From the NCBI RefSeq assembly GCF_000820185.1, contig NZ_CDCA01000036.1, forward strand, positions 786-64,785: a stretch of 64,000 bases of DNA, in the 5' to 3' direction. Both the position numbers and the translations under genes were made by a program. Source of the DNA: Aeromonas tecta (GTDB lineage: Bacteria > Pseudomonadota > Gammaproteobacteria > Enterobacterales > Aeromonadaceae). Below the pieces are notes generated by a model. It was given only the letters and a program-made list of their open reading frames with translations, was not told the origin of the DNA and searched no databases. Shown piece after piece: positions 52,072 to 61,830 of the stretch (positions within the stretch are counted from its first letter, which is position 1; every line of letters begins with the position of its first letter).

Positions 52072-52707
52072 TCACTCCTGCAATAAGGGGGTCAGGGAGA
52101 GCGTCTGCAGGCGCCCCTGCATCAGGGTCAAGTCCTGATGAGTGGTGAGAACAACCATGCCGCCTCGCTCTGCATGGGTCAGGAACAACCGCTCAAGCAC
52201 CTTGACCCCCTGCTTGTCGATGGCGGTAAAGGGCTCATCCAGGATCCAGAGTGCGGGCCTGTCCGACAGCCAGAGCCGTGCCAGTGCCACGCGCCGCTGC
52301 TGACCGGCCGAGAGCTGGCCAGCGGGATAGTCCTCAAAACCGGCGAGACCGACCTGTGCCAGCACCTGCCACAAGTCCACGGCAGAGGCCGCCGTACTGT
52401 GCAGCTTCTGGTAGAAATCGAGATTCTCGAGGGGGGTCAGGGTCGCCTTGACGCCGGGCTGGTGCCCCAGATAGAGCAAGTTGGCGTGATAGTCATCACG
52501 GCAACGACGGATATCCTCCCCATTCCAACACACCTCGCCGGCAAAGGGCTGGGACAACCCGGTCAGCAGCCGCAGCAGGCTGGTTTTACCTACCCCGTTG
52601 GGGCCCTCAATCTGCACCAGATCGCCAGGCGCCACCATGAAGGAGAGGTGTTCAAACAGGGTGCGATCTTCACGCACGCAGCTCAGATTGTTGGCTTGAA
52701 GCAGCAT
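52072..52707 (-). CDS. ccmA: ABC transporter ATPase CcmA
   Basis: A 211-aa cytoplasmic ATPase. Walker [21 protein letters not shown], signature [18 protein letters not shown], Walker [15 protein letters not shown] and the switch His in VVLTTHQDL are all intact. ATP hydrolysis frees holo-CcmE from CcmC. It is the first gene of the ccm operon; the operon promoter would lie in 52708-52882. Confidence 0.97.
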   Translation of the reverse strand: MLLQANNLSCVREDRTLFEHLSFMVAPGDLVQIEGPNGVGKTSLLRLLTGLSQPFAGEVCWNGEDIRRCRDDYHANLLYLGHQPGVKATLTPLENLDFYQKLHSTAASAVDLWQVLAQVGLAGFEDYPAGQLSAGQQRRVALARLWLSDRPALWILDEPFTAIDKQGVKVLERLFLTHAERGGMVVLTTHQDLTLMQGRLQTLSLTPLLQE

Positions 52708-52843
52708 GAGGATTTAATCAGTAAAAAGAGGCGGTCTGCATGTTAACACAGGATCTGAGAGCGTCTTTTCAAAGATGCCAATAATCAACAGGATTTGTGG
52801 GGGAGATCGCGTCAGGGGACGGAATTTTATGGCAGGGAAAACA

Positions 52844-52863
52844 GGGGAAGCGGGTGCCTCCCC
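52844..52863 (-). terminator. Terminator at the end of the chemotaxis operon
   Basis: GGGGAAGC with GCCTCCCC (52844-52863), followed on the minus strand by TGTTTTCCC. It lies 20 nt beyond the DUF2802 stop. Confidence 0.65.
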
Positions 52864-52882
52864 TTTGGCTCATCGGCTGGGA

Positions 52883-53272
52883 TCAGGAACGCCCCTTGCG
52901 CAATGAGATCAGCAACTCGGCTTCGGCCTGCGGCAACTCGCATTCGCTCATGACCTCGTCGAGATCGGCGCCCAGCTCCACCATCTTGGCGGCACGGCTG
53001 TAAAGGCGACGCTCCGGATCCTGCAGCGTCAGCTCCTGCTGGCGATCGTGGATCTGCTGCATGGCCCCCTCTGTCGACTGTAGGCGCTGGCCCATGCCGA
53101 TGGCGCCGGTGTGCAGCTCCATCATCTGCTTGCGCAGACTCTCGAGCTGCTCTTGCAGCGTCGTTATCCTGGCCTCGGACTCTCGTTTGCTCCGGCGGCT
53201 GCCAAATACCCCGACCAGGGCCAGCACCAGCGCCAACAAGGACAACCCCAAGGCTGCGAGTTCAATCATCAA
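52883..53272 (-). CDS. DUF2802 protein of the polar chemotaxis cluster
   Basis: A 129-aa protein: one N-terminal span (IELAALGLSLLALVLALVGV), a coiled coil (about 30-75, ITTLQEQLESLRKQMMELHT), and a C-terminal helical domain (RLYSRAAKMVELGADLDEVM, CELPQAEAELLISLRKG) that defines DUF2802. The family sits at the end of this operon in Vibrio and Shewanella as well. Function unknown; linkage suggests polar localisation or flagellar assembly. Confidence 0.85.
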   Translation of the reverse strand: MMIELAALGLSLLALVLALVGVFGSRRSKRESEARITTLQEQLESLRKQMMELHTGAIGMGQRLQSTEGAMQQIHDRQQELTLQDPERRLYSRAAKMVELGADLDEVMSECELPQAEAELLISLRKGRS

Positions 53273-53329
53273 ACCATCACCTTCCTATCGCAGGGAATCC
53301 ATACTGTCATCCTGCTCTTTATATCACCA

Positions 53330-53818
53330 TCACAGGGAACCGATATCGTCCCACTCTTCGTCTGACAGCAATTTGTTGAGATCCACCAGGATCAGCAGCT
53401 GGCCATCACGGTTGCTCACCCCCTGGATGAACTTGGCGCTCTCCTCGGTGCCCACCGCCGGCGCGGCATCGATCTCGGAGGAGCGCAGATAGACCACCTC
53501 GGCCACGCTGTCGACCATGATGCCGATCACCTGCTTCTCCGCCTCGATGATGACGATACGGGAGTTCTCGCTCACATCCCCGGCCGGCAGGCCGAAGCGG
53601 GAACGGGTGTCGATCACGGTCACCACGTTGCCACGCAGGTTGATGATGCCCAGCACATAGTCGGGTGCGCCCGGTACCGGTGCTATCTCGGTGTAGCGCA
53701 ACACCTCCTGCACCTGCATCACGTTGATGCCATAGGTCTCGTTTTCCAGCTGGAAGGTCACCCACTGCAGCACTTCATCTTCGGCCAGATTCTGTGCAAT
53801 ATTGCGCTTTTCTGTCAT
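53330..53818 (-). CDS. cheW: Chemotaxis coupling protein CheW
   Basis: A 162-aa adaptor that links receptors to CheA. CheW fold: VLQWVTFQLENETYGINVMQ, YTEIAPVPGAPDYVLGIINL, RGNVVTVIDTRSRFGLP and IEAEKQVIGIMVDSVAEVVY. Located after parP, 69 bp downstream, in the same direction. Confidence 0.95.
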   Translation of the reverse strand: MTEKRNIAQNLAEDEVLQWVTFQLENETYGINVMQVQEVLRYTEIAPVPGAPDYVLGIINLRGNVVTVIDTRSRFGLPAGDVSENSRIVIIEAEKQVIGIMVDSVAEVVYLRSSEIDAAPAVGTEESAKFIQGVSNRDGQLLILVDLNKLLSDEEWDDIGSL

Positions 53819-53887
53819 GTTCTTAATCCTTTGATGAACCCGTCAACGGGTAAAATTAGCAATAAAACCACCGGAGTGCCGATGTTA

Positions 53888-54766
53888 TCAGCGACCTTCT
53901 ATGTTCACGCCACGCCCCAACAGCAGTAGCAGCTCTTTGACGTGCAGCAGGGCACACATCTTCTCCTTGACCATACCCGCCAGCCAGGGGCGTTTGCCCT
54001 CCTGATGACGCCATTTGACCTGATCCCGGCGCAGCAGTTCGGTGCCCTTCAACTGATGACAGGCGAGCCCCCAGAGAGACTCTCCCAACATGATCAAATA
54101 CTTGTAGTCGGTGACATCCAGCGTCTTGTCCGGCATCACCCAGAGCGCCGTGTCCACCACGTTCATCTTCTGATCCCGGGACGCCATGATGCCACGATAC
54201 CAGGCCGGCTGGCCGAACAGTGAGGTCACCTCTCCCAGCTGATGAATGCCCCCAAGCTCGGTCAGAGGTACCGCAAAGGTCACCCCGGCCACATCGAAGA
54301 AGAGTGCCTGAAACTCGTTGCCGGTGTCCAGATTCTCCCATTGAGAGGGCGTCGGAGCCACCGCGGGTGCCAGTGCCACCTCGGGCTCGGTGAGCAGCAA
54401 GGTCGCGGGCTCGGCGATCTCGGGAATGGCTTGAGTCAGCGCCCAGTCGTTGATCTCGACCGTCTCAGTCGCCGCGACCTCGATCTGCAAAAGCTCGGCG
54501 TGACTCTCCTCATGGCTCAGGGCATCCATCTCGAACTGCACCTGACCCACCTGGGCGAGCAGCTCGCTCAGCTGCTCGAGCCGCGTGTCGGTTTCGAGGT
54601 AGGGCTGCGCCAGCACCTCGGATGGCGCGGCGACGTGCACCTGCCGCTGCAGTGGCAAGGCAGCAACCGGCGCCTCGTCATCCAGCTCCTCCCGCAGCAG
54701 GGCATCGTCCAGCAACAGGGAGTTGAAATAATCATCCATGGCCCGAACCTGGGTGGTCTCTCTCAT
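53888..54766 (-). CDS. parP: ParP, CheW-like chemotaxis array localisation protein
   Basis: A 292-aa protein: a long acidic, low-complexity N-terminal half (residues 1-140) followed by a CheW-like AIF domain (about 150-290: EFQALFFDVAGVTFAVPLTE, HQLGEVTSLFGQPAWYRGIM, NVVDTALWVMPDKTLDVTDY, LLLLGRGVNIEG). In Vibrio, ParP joins the receptor array and CheA to ParC at the old pole. The start overlaps the parC stop by 4 nt. The identification rests mainly on operon position and domain order. Confidence 0.85.
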   Translation of the reverse strand: MRETTQVRAMDDYFNSLLLDDALLREELDDEAPVAALPLQRQVHVAAPSEVLAQPYLETDTRLEQLSELLAQVGQVQFEMDALSHEESHAELLQIEVAATETVEINDWALTQAIPEIAEPATLLLTEPEVALAPAVAPTPSQWENLDTGNEFQALFFDVAGVTFAVPLTELGGIHQLGEVTSLFGQPAWYRGIMASRDQKMNVVDTALWVMPDKTLDVTDYKYLIMLGESLWGLACHQLKGTELLRRDQVKWRHQEGKRPWLAGMVKEKMCALLHVKELLLLLGRGVNIEGR

Positions 54767-55557
54767 GGCTTCACCTCATGGGTCCGTTGGCGCTCCTCAG
54801 CATCGAGGTAGTTGAGCAGGGTCTCGTAGGCGTAGGTGCCACGGCTGCCCGGTGCATAGATAGAAGGCGGAATATGCAGCAGGCTGGCATCCCGGAACTT
54901 GGTATCGATGGGAATGACCGCATTCCACACCGCCTCGCCATACTGCTCCTTAATGGATTGCAGGGTCATCAGCGAGGCGCGGGTACGCTTGTCAAACATG
55001 GTCGGGATGACGGTATAGCGGAACTTGTCCCGCTTGGATCGCTGCATGATCTCGAAAGTCTTCATCATCCGCTCCAGCCCCTTCAAGGCCAGGAACTCGG
55101 TCTGCACCGGCACCAAAATCCGATCGCAGGCCGCCAGGGCGTTGACCATCATCACCCCCAGTACCGGCGGGCAGTCAATCAGCACATAGTCATACTGATC
55201 CTGCACCCGCAGCAGGGCGCGCTTGAGCACCAGCCCCATCCCCTCCCGGTTGCCCATGACCCTGTCCAGGGTCGCCAGGGTAATGGAGGCAGGCAGCAGG
55301 TGCAGATTGTCGAATTTGGTCTTGAGGGTCATCCGGTTGACCAGTTCGGTGCTCGGTTTGGCCGCCTGGAACAGCTCATACAGGGTGCCCTCCAGCCGAT
55401 CCGAATCGAAGTCGAAATAGGAGGTCAGGGAGGCGTGGGGGTCGGTGTCGATCAGCAGCACGCGCTGGCCACGCTGGGCCAACAGCCCTGCGAGGGAGAC
55501 CACTGTGGTGGTTTTACCGACTCCACCTTTCTGATTGGCAACCGTCCAAACAATCAA
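54763..55557 (-). CDS. parC: ParC, ParA-like polar localisation ATPase
   Basis: A 264-aa deviant-Walker ATPase. NQKGGVGKTTTVVSLAGLLA (Walker A, KGGVGKTT, residues 9-17), DTDPHASLTSYFDFDSDRLE, YDYVLIDCPPVLGVMMVNAL (Walker B) and the membrane-proximal IPPSIYAPGSRGTYAYETLL. In Vibrio, ParC forms a polar focus through HubP and recruits ParP and the chemotaxis proteins. ParA family membership is certain; the role is inferred from the adjoining parP and che genes. Confidence 0.9.
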   Translation of the reverse strand: MIVWTVANQKGGVGKTTTVVSLAGLLAQRGQRVLLIDTDPHASLTSYFDFDSDRLEGTLYELFQAAKPSTELVNRMTLKTKFDNLHLLPASITLATLDRVMGNREGMGLVLKRALLRVQDQYDYVLIDCPPVLGVMMVNALAACDRILVPVQTEFLALKGLERMMKTFEIMQRSKRDKFRYTVIPTMFDKRTRASLMTLQSIKEQYGEAVWNAVIPIDTKFRDASLLHIPPSIYAPGSRGTYAYETLLNYLDAEERQRTHEVKP

Positions 55558-55561
55558 TGTA

Positions 55562-56470
55562 TCAATCCTGTCTTGTTGTTATTCGTATGCCGCCATCGGG
55601 CAGTGTCACTACCCTGACATCCTCATTCTCAACCGTCTGTTGCACGGTCGGGGCCGGAGTCGCCTGTTTGACGGGCACCGCAGTCGGTACCCAGGCGAAC
55701 CTTGAAATGGCGACCACCACCTTGCGATTCTGTAATCGACCCTGTTCACTGCCGTTATCGGCGAAGGGGGAAAACTCCCCATAGGCCTCGTAGGCGAGTC
55801 GCTGGGGCGCTATTCCTTTGCCGACTAGCGAGCCAAGTACGGCTTCGGCCCTGGCGGCAGACAGCGTCCAGTTGGAGCTGAAAACTTCATTGTTTATCGG
55901 CTGGTTATCGGTATAGCCCCGCACCCTGACATAGTTATCGACCGGTTTCAGAATACCTGAAAGCGTATCGAGCACCGGCGCCGCATTGCTCCCCAAAAAG
56001 GCGCTGCCGCTGTTGAACAGCAGACCCGAACTCAGCTCCACCGTCAGCCAGTTGTCATCCTTCGCTATCTTGACCACCCCGGCATCCACTAGGGCGCCCA
56101 TGCGCTCTTGCAGTTGCAGATCGATAGTGGCGAGCGCCGTGCCATCTTGCTGAATGGGCGTGCCCGTGATGGGGGCGAGCGAGGGTGAGGCTGAGGCCTG
56201 GCTCTCCAGCAGAGAGGGGGCGGCCGACACCGGGTTGTTCAGCAGGGAGTCGCCCTGCCCGTCCAGCAAGCCATCGCTGCGCGGGCTGGTCTGATTGAAC
56301 GCCTGCGTCATGCCATCGATGACCGCGCGATACTGCTCCTTGTTGACCATGGCCACCGAGTAGAGCACCACGAACAGGGCAAAGATCAGCGTCATGTAAT
56401 CGGCATAGGAGACCAGCCAGCGATCGAGATGCTCGCGTCCTTGCAGATGCAACCGATAGCGTTTGCGCAT
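55562..56470 (-). CDS. MotB-like flagellar stator protein
   Basis: A 302-aa protein with one N-terminal span holding the proton/sodium-pathway Asp in RWLVSYADYMTLIFALFVVL, a disordered linker, and a C-terminal OmpA-type peptidoglycan-binding domain (SSGLLFNSGSAFLGSNAAPV, RVRGYTDNQPINNEVFSSNW, LSAARAEAVLGSLVGKGIAP). It pairs with the MotA-like gene 63 bp upstream. This is the second stator set found after cheB in polar flagellates (Pseudomonas MotCD; in Aeromonas PomA2B2-type stators are described), so I leave the symbol open. Confidence 0.85.
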   Translation of the reverse strand: MRKRYRLHLQGREHLDRWLVSYADYMTLIFALFVVLYSVAMVNKEQYRAVIDGMTQAFNQTSPRSDGLLDGQGDSLLNNPVSAAPSLLESQASASPSLAPITGTPIQQDGTALATIDLQLQERMGALVDAGVVKIAKDDNWLTVELSSGLLFNSGSAFLGSNAAPVLDTLSGILKPVDNYVRVRGYTDNQPINNEVFSSNWTLSAARAEAVLGSLVGKGIAPQRLAYEAYGEFSPFADNGSEQGRLQNRKVVVAISRFAWVPTAVPVKQATPAPTVQQTVENEDVRVVTLPDGGIRITTRQD

Positions 56471-56532
56471 GGTGATACCTCTATTAGTCCTGGCTGCGGG
56501 GCCCGCTCCTCAACGGCGATGCCGCCAAGGGG

Positions 56533-57270
56533 CTACTCCCCTTTCAGATAAGCCTGCAGCCGCCGTTCAACCTGTTGACCATTCTCACCATGGGCGATGG
56601 CCAGCAGCCCTTCCAGCGTCATTTCCTGATAGAGGCCGTAGTGGTAGTGGAATGCTCGCAGACGGTTGGCCACCGGCAGATAGATCAAGTTGGCAAAGCC
56701 GACCCCGTAGATGGTGGCGACAAAGGCGATGGCGATGCCGGCCCCCAGGGTGCTCGGCTCTTCCAGATGAAACATCGCCTGAATGAGGCCAATGACCGCG
56801 CCTATGATGCCGATGGTCGGGCTGTAGCCGCCCATGGATTCAAACACCCGGGCGGCGTGCTCGTTGCGCTCCTGCTCGATGTCGATGTCCGCCTCCAGCA
56901 AGCGGCGAATGTCCTCGATGGAGACGCCGTCCACTATCATGGTGAGGCCCTGACGGGTGAAGGGCTCGGTCTCCTCTTCCGCTTGATTCTCCAGCGCCAG
57001 CAGCCCTTGCTGACGGGCAAACTGGGCCCAGGCTTGCAGCCGCTCGGCTTGCTGTGCCAGATCCCAATGCGGCGGGAACAGCATCCAGCGCGCTTGTTTG
57101 AGCGCCGCCAGCATGTATTTGCGGGGGGTCTGCAGGATGACCGCGCCCCAGGTGCCACCGACCACGATGACGAAGGCCGGACCGTCCAGCAGGGTCAGCA
57201 GGCTGCCGCCGTGCCACCACTGGGCCACCGCGACGGCGCCCAGCGCCAGTACCAGCCCCAGCATGCCCAT
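56533..57270 (-). CDS. MotA-like flagellar stator protein
   Basis: A 245-aa four-span stator subunit. GMLGLVLALGAVAVAQWWHG at the start, the large cytoplasmic loop with the helical EETEPFTRQGLTMIVDGVSI, RRLLEADIDIEQERNEHAAR, and spans 3-4 (GGYSPTIGIIGAVIGLIQAM, GAGIAIAFVATIYGVGFANL). It is closest in size and place to Pseudomonas MotC, after cheB. Start ATG 57270 lies 3 bp after the cheB stop. Confidence 0.87.
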   Translation of the reverse strand: MGMLGLVLALGAVAVAQWWHGGSLLTLLDGPAFVIVVGGTWGAVILQTPRKYMLAALKQARWMLFPPHWDLAQQAERLQAWAQFARQQGLLALENQAEEETEPFTRQGLTMIVDGVSIEDIRRLLEADIDIEQERNEHAARVFESMGGYSPTIGIIGAVIGLIQAMFHLEEPSTLGAGIAIAFVATIYGVGFANLIYLPVANRLRAFHYHYGLYQEMTLEGLLAIAHGENGQQVERRLQAYLKGE

Positions 57271-57272
57271 GC

Positions 57273-58394
57273 TCAGCGACCCAACTCGACCAGGATGCGC
57301 TGCGCCACCCGATCCAGCGGCAATGATTCGCTCGCGATACCGGCCTTGGCGACCGCCTGCGGCATGCCGTAGACCACGCAGGAGGCTTCATCCTGCGCCC
57401 AGATGGTGGATCCTTGATCCTTGAGCAGACGCGCCCCATCCCGTCCATCGGCGCCCATGCCGGTCAGCACGATGGCGAGCACCTTGTCGCCATAGATCTT
57501 GGCGGCCGAGGCGAAGGTGATGTCGACACAGGGCTTGTAGTTGACCTTGTCATTGCCCTCGAGGATGCGGATGCGGGCCCCGGGCCCACGTCCTTCCAGC
57601 AGCATCTGCTTGCCGCCTGGCGCCAGATAGGCATGACCGGCTTTGAGCACATCACCGTCCTCAGCCTCCTTGACCCCGATCTGGCACAGGCCGTTGAGAC
57701 GGGCGGCGAAGGCGGCGGTGAAGGTCGCCGGCATATGCTGGATAAGCAAAATGGGGTGGGGGAAATCCCCAGGCAGCTTGGTCAGCACGTTTTGCAGCGC
57801 CACCGGCCCGCCGGTAGAGGTACCGATGGCCACCAGCTGGTAGCTCTTGCCGCTGCGCTTGAAGCTGGCGGGGGCGCCGGGCGCTCGGGCTGGCTCGGGC
57901 TGGCGCTCGCTGGGGCGAGCGGCGGTGCTACCAAGGGTGCCAAGCGCAGGACGTACCAGGGGCTCTGGCGCTCTGGGTTTGGCCGCCATCAGGAAGCGCT
58001 TGCGGGAAATCTCCCTGACGCGCTGTTGCAACAACCTGACCGCCTCATCCTTGTCACGGGCGATGTCTTCGAATTTCTTGGGTAGAAAATCGAGGGCACC
58101 GGCGTCCAGCGCGTCCAGGGTCGCCTTGGCACCGTCGTGGGTCAGCGAGGAGAACATCAGGATGGGAGTGGGACACTTGGCCATGATCTCGCGCACGGCG
58201 CTGATGCCGTCGAGTACCGGCATCTCTATGTCCATGGTGATGACGTCTGGCCGCAACTGCTGCGCCTTGTCTACCGCCTCCCGTCCATTCTGGGCCGTGT
58301 CGATCACCGTCATCAGGGGATCCTGATTGATGATTTCGCTGACCCTGCGGCGGAAGAAACTCGAATCGTCGACCACTAATACCTTGACTGCCAT
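57273..58394 (-). CDS. cheB: Chemotaxis methylesterase CheB
   Basis: A 373-aa protein-glutamate methylesterase and receptor deamidase. Receiver domain (1-120: [20 protein letters not shown], phospho-acceptor Asp in [20 protein letters not shown]), a linker rich in Ala and Pro, and the C-terminal esterase (180-373) with catalytic Ser in [20 protein letters not shown], His in [20 protein letters not shown] and Asp in [20 protein letters not shown]. Length is normal for the family. Confidence 0.96.
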   Translation of the reverse strand: MAVKVLVVDDSSFFRRRVSEIINQDPLMTVIDTAQNGREAVDKAQQLRPDVITMDIEMPVLDGISAVREIMAKCPTPILMFSSLTHDGAKATLDALDAGALDFLPKKFEDIARDKDEAVRLLQQRVREISRKRFLMAAKPRAPEPLVRPALGTLGSTAARPSERQPEPARAPGAPASFKRSGKSYQLVAIGTSTGGPVALQNVLTKLPGDFPHPILLIQHMPATFTAAFAARLNGLCQIGVKEAEDGDVLKAGHAYLAPGGKQMLLEGRGPGARIRILEGNDKVNYKPCVDITFASAAKIYGDKVLAIVLTGMGADGRDGARLLKDQGSTIWAQDEASCVVYGMPQAVAKAGIASESLPLDRVAQRILVELGR

Positions 58395-58426
58395 TGTTCT
58401 TTTTCTAACTCCTTGGGCCAGACCGA

Positions 58427-60571
58427 TCAGTGACGACGTGCGTAGGCCTTGAGCAGGCTGGGCACATCCAGAATGAGGGCGATGCCACCGTCGCTGGTGA
58501 TGGTGGCGCCGGCCATACCCGGGGTCCCCTGCAGCAGGTTGTCGAGCGGCTTGATCACCACCTCTTCCTGGCCGATGAGGTTATCCACCACGAAGCCGAC
58601 CTGCTGGGCGCCGATCTGCACTATGACCACGTGACCCAAGTCCTGGCGCGTGGTCTTGCCGGCGCCGCGCACCAGCCACTTGTGCAGATAGAACAGCGGG
58701 ATCGCCTTGTCGCGCACGATAATGGTGAGCTGACCGTCCACCATGTTGGCCTTCTTCAGGTCCAGATGGAAAATCTCGTTCACGCAGCCGAGCGGCAGGG
58801 CGAAGGTCTGCTGACCCACCTCCACCATCAGGGTTGGCAAGATGGCCAGGGTGAGTGGCACCTTGATTTCCAGCCGGGTGCCCTTGCCCCAGGTCGAATC
58901 GATGTGCACCGAGCCATTCAAGCTGACGATGCTGGTTTTCACCACATCCATGCCGACGCCACGACCGGAAATATCGGAAATCTCCGATTTGGTAGAGAAA
59001 CCGGGAGCAAAAATCAGGTTATAGGCGTCGTTGTCACTCATGCGGGCCGCGCTGTCAGCATCCAGCACGCCCCGACTGACGGCGATGGACTTCAGCTTTT
59101 CCGGATCCATGCCGGCGCCGTCATCCTCGATGCAGAGCAGGATATGGTCCCCCTGCTGGGAGGCACTCAGGGTAATGGTGCCTTGACGGGGCTTGCCCGC
59201 CTTCTCGCGCACATCCGGCATCTCGACACCGTGATCGCAGGAGTTGCGCACCAGGTGAACCAGGGGATCGGCCAGGGCCTCCACCAGGTTCTTGTCGAGA
59301 TCCGTATCCTCCCCGACCATGATCAGCTCAATGTCTTTCTTGAGGGTACGAGCCAGATCGCGCACCACCCGGGGGAAGCGGCCGAACACCTTCTTGATAG
59401 GTTGCATGCGGGTCTTCATGACCGCACCCTGCAGATCGGCGGTCACCACATCCAGGTTGGCCACCGCTTTGGACATCTCTTCGTCGTTGCTGGCGATGCC
59501 GAGGCTCACCAGACGATTGCGTACCAATACCAGTTCGCCCACCATGTTCATGATGACGTCCAGGGTCTTGGTATCCACCCGCACCGTGGTGTCGTTTTGC
59601 ACCGCACCACTGCTCTCTGCCGGTGCCGCCTGTTTGGCTGGCGCCGGAGCCGCTTTGGCGGCAGCAGGCGCTACGGGCGCGGGTTTGACCGGCGCCGGAC
59701 TGGCGGCGATCGGGGCACTGGGCGCAGTCACAGGGGCGGGAGCTGGCGCAGCAGGAGCCGCAGCCGCCATGCTGTGCTGTGGCGCCTGGCCGCGACCGTG
59801 CAATTCGTCAAGCAGACGCTCGAACTCATCGTCATCGATGAGTGCGTCCACCTCTTTTTGTACCGATTGCAGCGGGCTCAAGTCCGGCGCGCCGCCGTGC
59901 TGGCCCTGCCCGTGCAGCTGATCGAGCAGCGCCTCGAACTCGTCGTCGGTGATGTCGCCAGAGCTGCTCAATACCGGAGCGGCGGACACCGTCGGTGCCT
60001 TGCCGGCACCGTGCAGCTCATCCAGCAGGCGCTCGAACTCATCGGCGGAGATTTCATCGATGGAGCCGCCGCCATTGACGGCGACTGGCGCGCTAGGGGC
60101 GACAACGACCGGCTCGGGGGTTGGCTCTGGCTGTGGGGGAATGGCGGCACTGGCGGTGACGGTCCGCAGCCGCTCTTCCCCTTCGGGTTTGCACAGCTCG
60201 TGCAAGTCATGGAGGAGATCGGCAGAGGCCGGACTGGTAGGTTCCCGATTCTGTACCTGGGCAAACATGACGTTGATGGCATCAAGCGCCTGCAAGATGA
60301 CATCCATCAGCTCGGCGCTGAGGGTTCGCTTGCCGTTGCGCAGCATGTCGAACAGGTTCTCGGCACCGTGGCAGACATCCACCAGCTCGGTCAGGGAGAG
60401 GAAGCCGGCGCCGCCCTTGACGGTATGGAAGCCGCGGAAGATGGCATTCAACAGATTCTTGTCATCGGGCCGCTTTTCCAAGTCGACCAGTTGTTCAGAC
60501 AACTGTTCCAATATTTCTGATGCTTCGACCAAAAAGTCTTGCAGTATGTCTTCATCAACTTCGAAGGCCAT
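58427..60571 (-). CDS. cheA: Chemotaxis histidine kinase CheA
   Basis: A 714-aa kinase. Hpt domain with phospho-acceptor His49 ([14 protein letters not shown]); a 250-residue linker; dimerisation ([20 protein letters not shown]), ATPase ([20 protein letters not shown], the N-box, and later the G-box [20 protein letters not shown]) and CheW-like C-terminal domains. The linker carries three copies of a motif of the type DEFExLLDxLHGxG at about residues 176-190, 210-224 and 248-262; a normal P2 (CheY-binding) domain is not visible. Such linker motifs resemble the region that binds ParP in Vibrio CheA. Confidence 0.96.
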   Translation of the reverse strand: MAFEVDEDILQDFLVEASEILEQLSEQLVDLEKRPDDKNLLNAIFRGFHTVKGGAGFLSLTELVDVCHGAENLFDMLRNGKRTLSAELMDVILQALDAINVMFAQVQNREPTSPASADLLHDLHELCKPEGEERLRTVTASAAIPPQPEPTPEPVVVAPSAPVAVNGGGSIDEISADEFERLLDELHGAGKAPTVSAAPVLSSSGDITDDEFEALLDQLHGQGQHGGAPDLSPLQSVQKEVDALIDDDEFERLLDELHGRGQAPQHSMAAAAPAAPAPAPVTAPSAPIAASPAPVKPAPVAPAAAKAAPAPAKQAAPAESSGAVQNDTTVRVDTKTLDVIMNMVGELVLVRNRLVSLGIASNDEEMSKAVANLDVVTADLQGAVMKTRMQPIKKVFGRFPRVVRDLARTLKKDIELIMVGEDTDLDKNLVEALADPLVHLVRNSCDHGVEMPDVREKAGKPRQGTITLSASQQGDHILLCIEDDGAGMDPEKLKSIAVSRGVLDADSAARMSDNDAYNLIFAPGFSTKSEISDISGRGVGMDVVKTSIVSLNGSVHIDSTWGKGTRLEIKVPLTLAILPTLMVEVGQQTFALPLGCVNEIFHLDLKKANMVDGQLTIIVRDKAIPLFYLHKWLVRGAGKTTRQDLGHVVIVQIGAQQVGFVVDNLIGQEEVVIKPLDNLLQGTPGMAGATITSDGGIALILDVPSLLKAYARRH

Positions 60572-60582
60572 GCGTCACTCCA

Positions 60583-61332
60583 TTAGAATCCCAGACTAGA
60601 CAGCAGATCGTCCACATCGTCCTGACCATTGACCACATCGGATCGCGTCTCTGGGTTCATGATGGGGCCCTCTGCTTCAATGCCGCTGGCAGGTTCACTG
60701 CGCACTGAATACTCGACGGTGGCCTCACCAAACATGGTCAGCATCTCTATCAATTTTGTTTCAACTTCCTGCACCAGCTTGATGACCTTGCGGATCATCT
60801 GCCCGGTCAAGTCCTGGAAATCCTGCGCCATCAGGATCTCAGTCAGCAGTTGTCGTAACTTATCGGCATCCGTTTCCGAAGCCTTAATAAAATCATTCAG
60901 TTGATGGCACAACGCCTTGAACTGACCCAGTTCAAGATCCCGGCTCATCAAAGCATTCCAATTGGGCATCACCAGCTGGATGTTGTCATTGAGTCGATCG
61001 GCGATGGGCAGGCTCGCCTCGACCGCATCCATGGTGCGGTTGGCCGCCTTGTCCGTCATGTCGATGACATAGCTCAGACGCTCCCGGGCATCGGGGATCT
61101 CATGGGTTGCCAGGTCGGGGATACGGGGATCCAGCCGAAAATCCTGCAACGAGTTGTGTAATTGGCGGGTGAGCTGGCCAACCTTGTCAAACAGGTCAGC
61201 CGCATTGGGGGCGCACACATCGGCGAGGATGGTATCGGCCTGTTCAAATTCATCTCGCTCCAGGTGGGAAACCAGCATCCTTGCCTGCTCGAGCGAGATC
61301 ATGGCACTCATTTTGGCCTTCATCCCTGCCAC
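60583..61332 (-). CDS. cheZ: CheY-P phosphatase CheZ
   Basis: A 249-aa phosphatase of phospho-CheY. The helical-hairpin core carries the catalytic Gln in EILMAQDFQDLTGQMIRKVI (DFQDLTGQ) near residue 160. The C-terminal end (VNGQDDVDDLLSSLGF) is the CheY-binding tail. It lies directly before cheA with an 11-bp gap. Start ATG 61332; a few internal Met codons near the N-terminus are possible starts. Confidence 0.95.
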   Translation of the reverse strand: MAGMKAKMSAMISLEQARMLVSHLERDEFEQADTILADVCAPNAADLFDKVGQLTRQLHNSLQDFRLDPRIPDLATHEIPDARERLSYVIDMTDKAANRTMDAVEASLPIADRLNDNIQLVMPNWNALMSRDLELGQFKALCHQLNDFIKASETDADKLRQLLTEILMAQDFQDLTGQMIRKVIKLVQEVETKLIEMLTMFGEATVEYSVRSEPASGIEAEGPIMNPETRSDVVNGQDDVDDLLSSLGF

Positions 61333-61335
61333 TCC

Positions 61336-61719
61336 CTAACCGATGCGTTCAAAGATTTTGTCGAGCTTCTCTTTGAGGGTGGCGGCGGTGAACGGCTTGA
61401 CGATATAGCCATTGACCCCTGCCTGAGCGGCTTCGATGATCTGCTCGCGCTTCGCTTCGGCAGTCACCATCAGCACCGGCAGGTGCTTGAGTTTGTCATC
61501 GAGGCGGATGGCTTTGAGCAGGTCGATGCCCTGCATGCCAGGCATGTTCCAGTCGGTGACCACAAACTGGTAGTCGCCGTTTTTCAGCATCGGCAGTGCC
61601 GTGTTGCCGTCGTCTGCTTCATGGGTATTGTTATATCCCAGGTCACGCAGCAAGTTCTTGATAATCCGGCGCATCGTAGAAAAGTCATCGACGATGAGGA
61701 TTTTCATGTTCTTGTCCAA
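61336..61719 (-). CDS. cheY: Response regulator CheY
   Basis: A 127-aa receiver that switches flagellar rotation. The acidic pocket is in [20 protein letters not shown] (D11, D12), the phospho-acceptor in [20 protein letters not shown] (D56), then [20 protein letters not shown] (switch T) and [20 protein letters not shown] (K107 region). The first codons may be MDKN or the Met at residue 5. AGGAGGG lies about 10 nt upstream. Confidence 0.97.
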   Translation of the reverse strand: MDKNMKILIVDDFSTMRRIIKNLLRDLGYNNTHEADDGNTALPMLKNGDYQFVVTDWNMPGMQGIDLLKAIRLDDKLKHLPVLMVTAEAKREQIIEAAQAGVNGYIVKPFTAATLKEKLDKIFERIG

Positions 61720-61734
61720 AATTCCCTCCTAAAT

Positions 61735-61750
61735 AGCCGTTTAAACGGCT
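61735..61750. promoter_or_regulatory. Palindrome in the fliA-cheY spacer
   Basis: AGCCGTTTAAACGGCT is a perfect 16-bp palindrome 15 bp before the cheY start and inside the 111-bp gap between fliA and cheY. It could be an attenuator stem or an operator; no T-run follows. Confidence 0.4.
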
Positions 61751-61830
61751 CACTTACATGATGCAGATCGCAGGTTTTATGGTGCGGATTATGCCTTAGA
61801 GTTGCGTTCCAGTGTAGCCAGTACAACCAC

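Noticed and set aside
58430-60520. Very long plus-strand ORF (696 codons) opposite cheA
   Set aside because: A codon-bias shadow of cheA, His/Gln/Gly/Arg-rich, with no ribosome site or homology.
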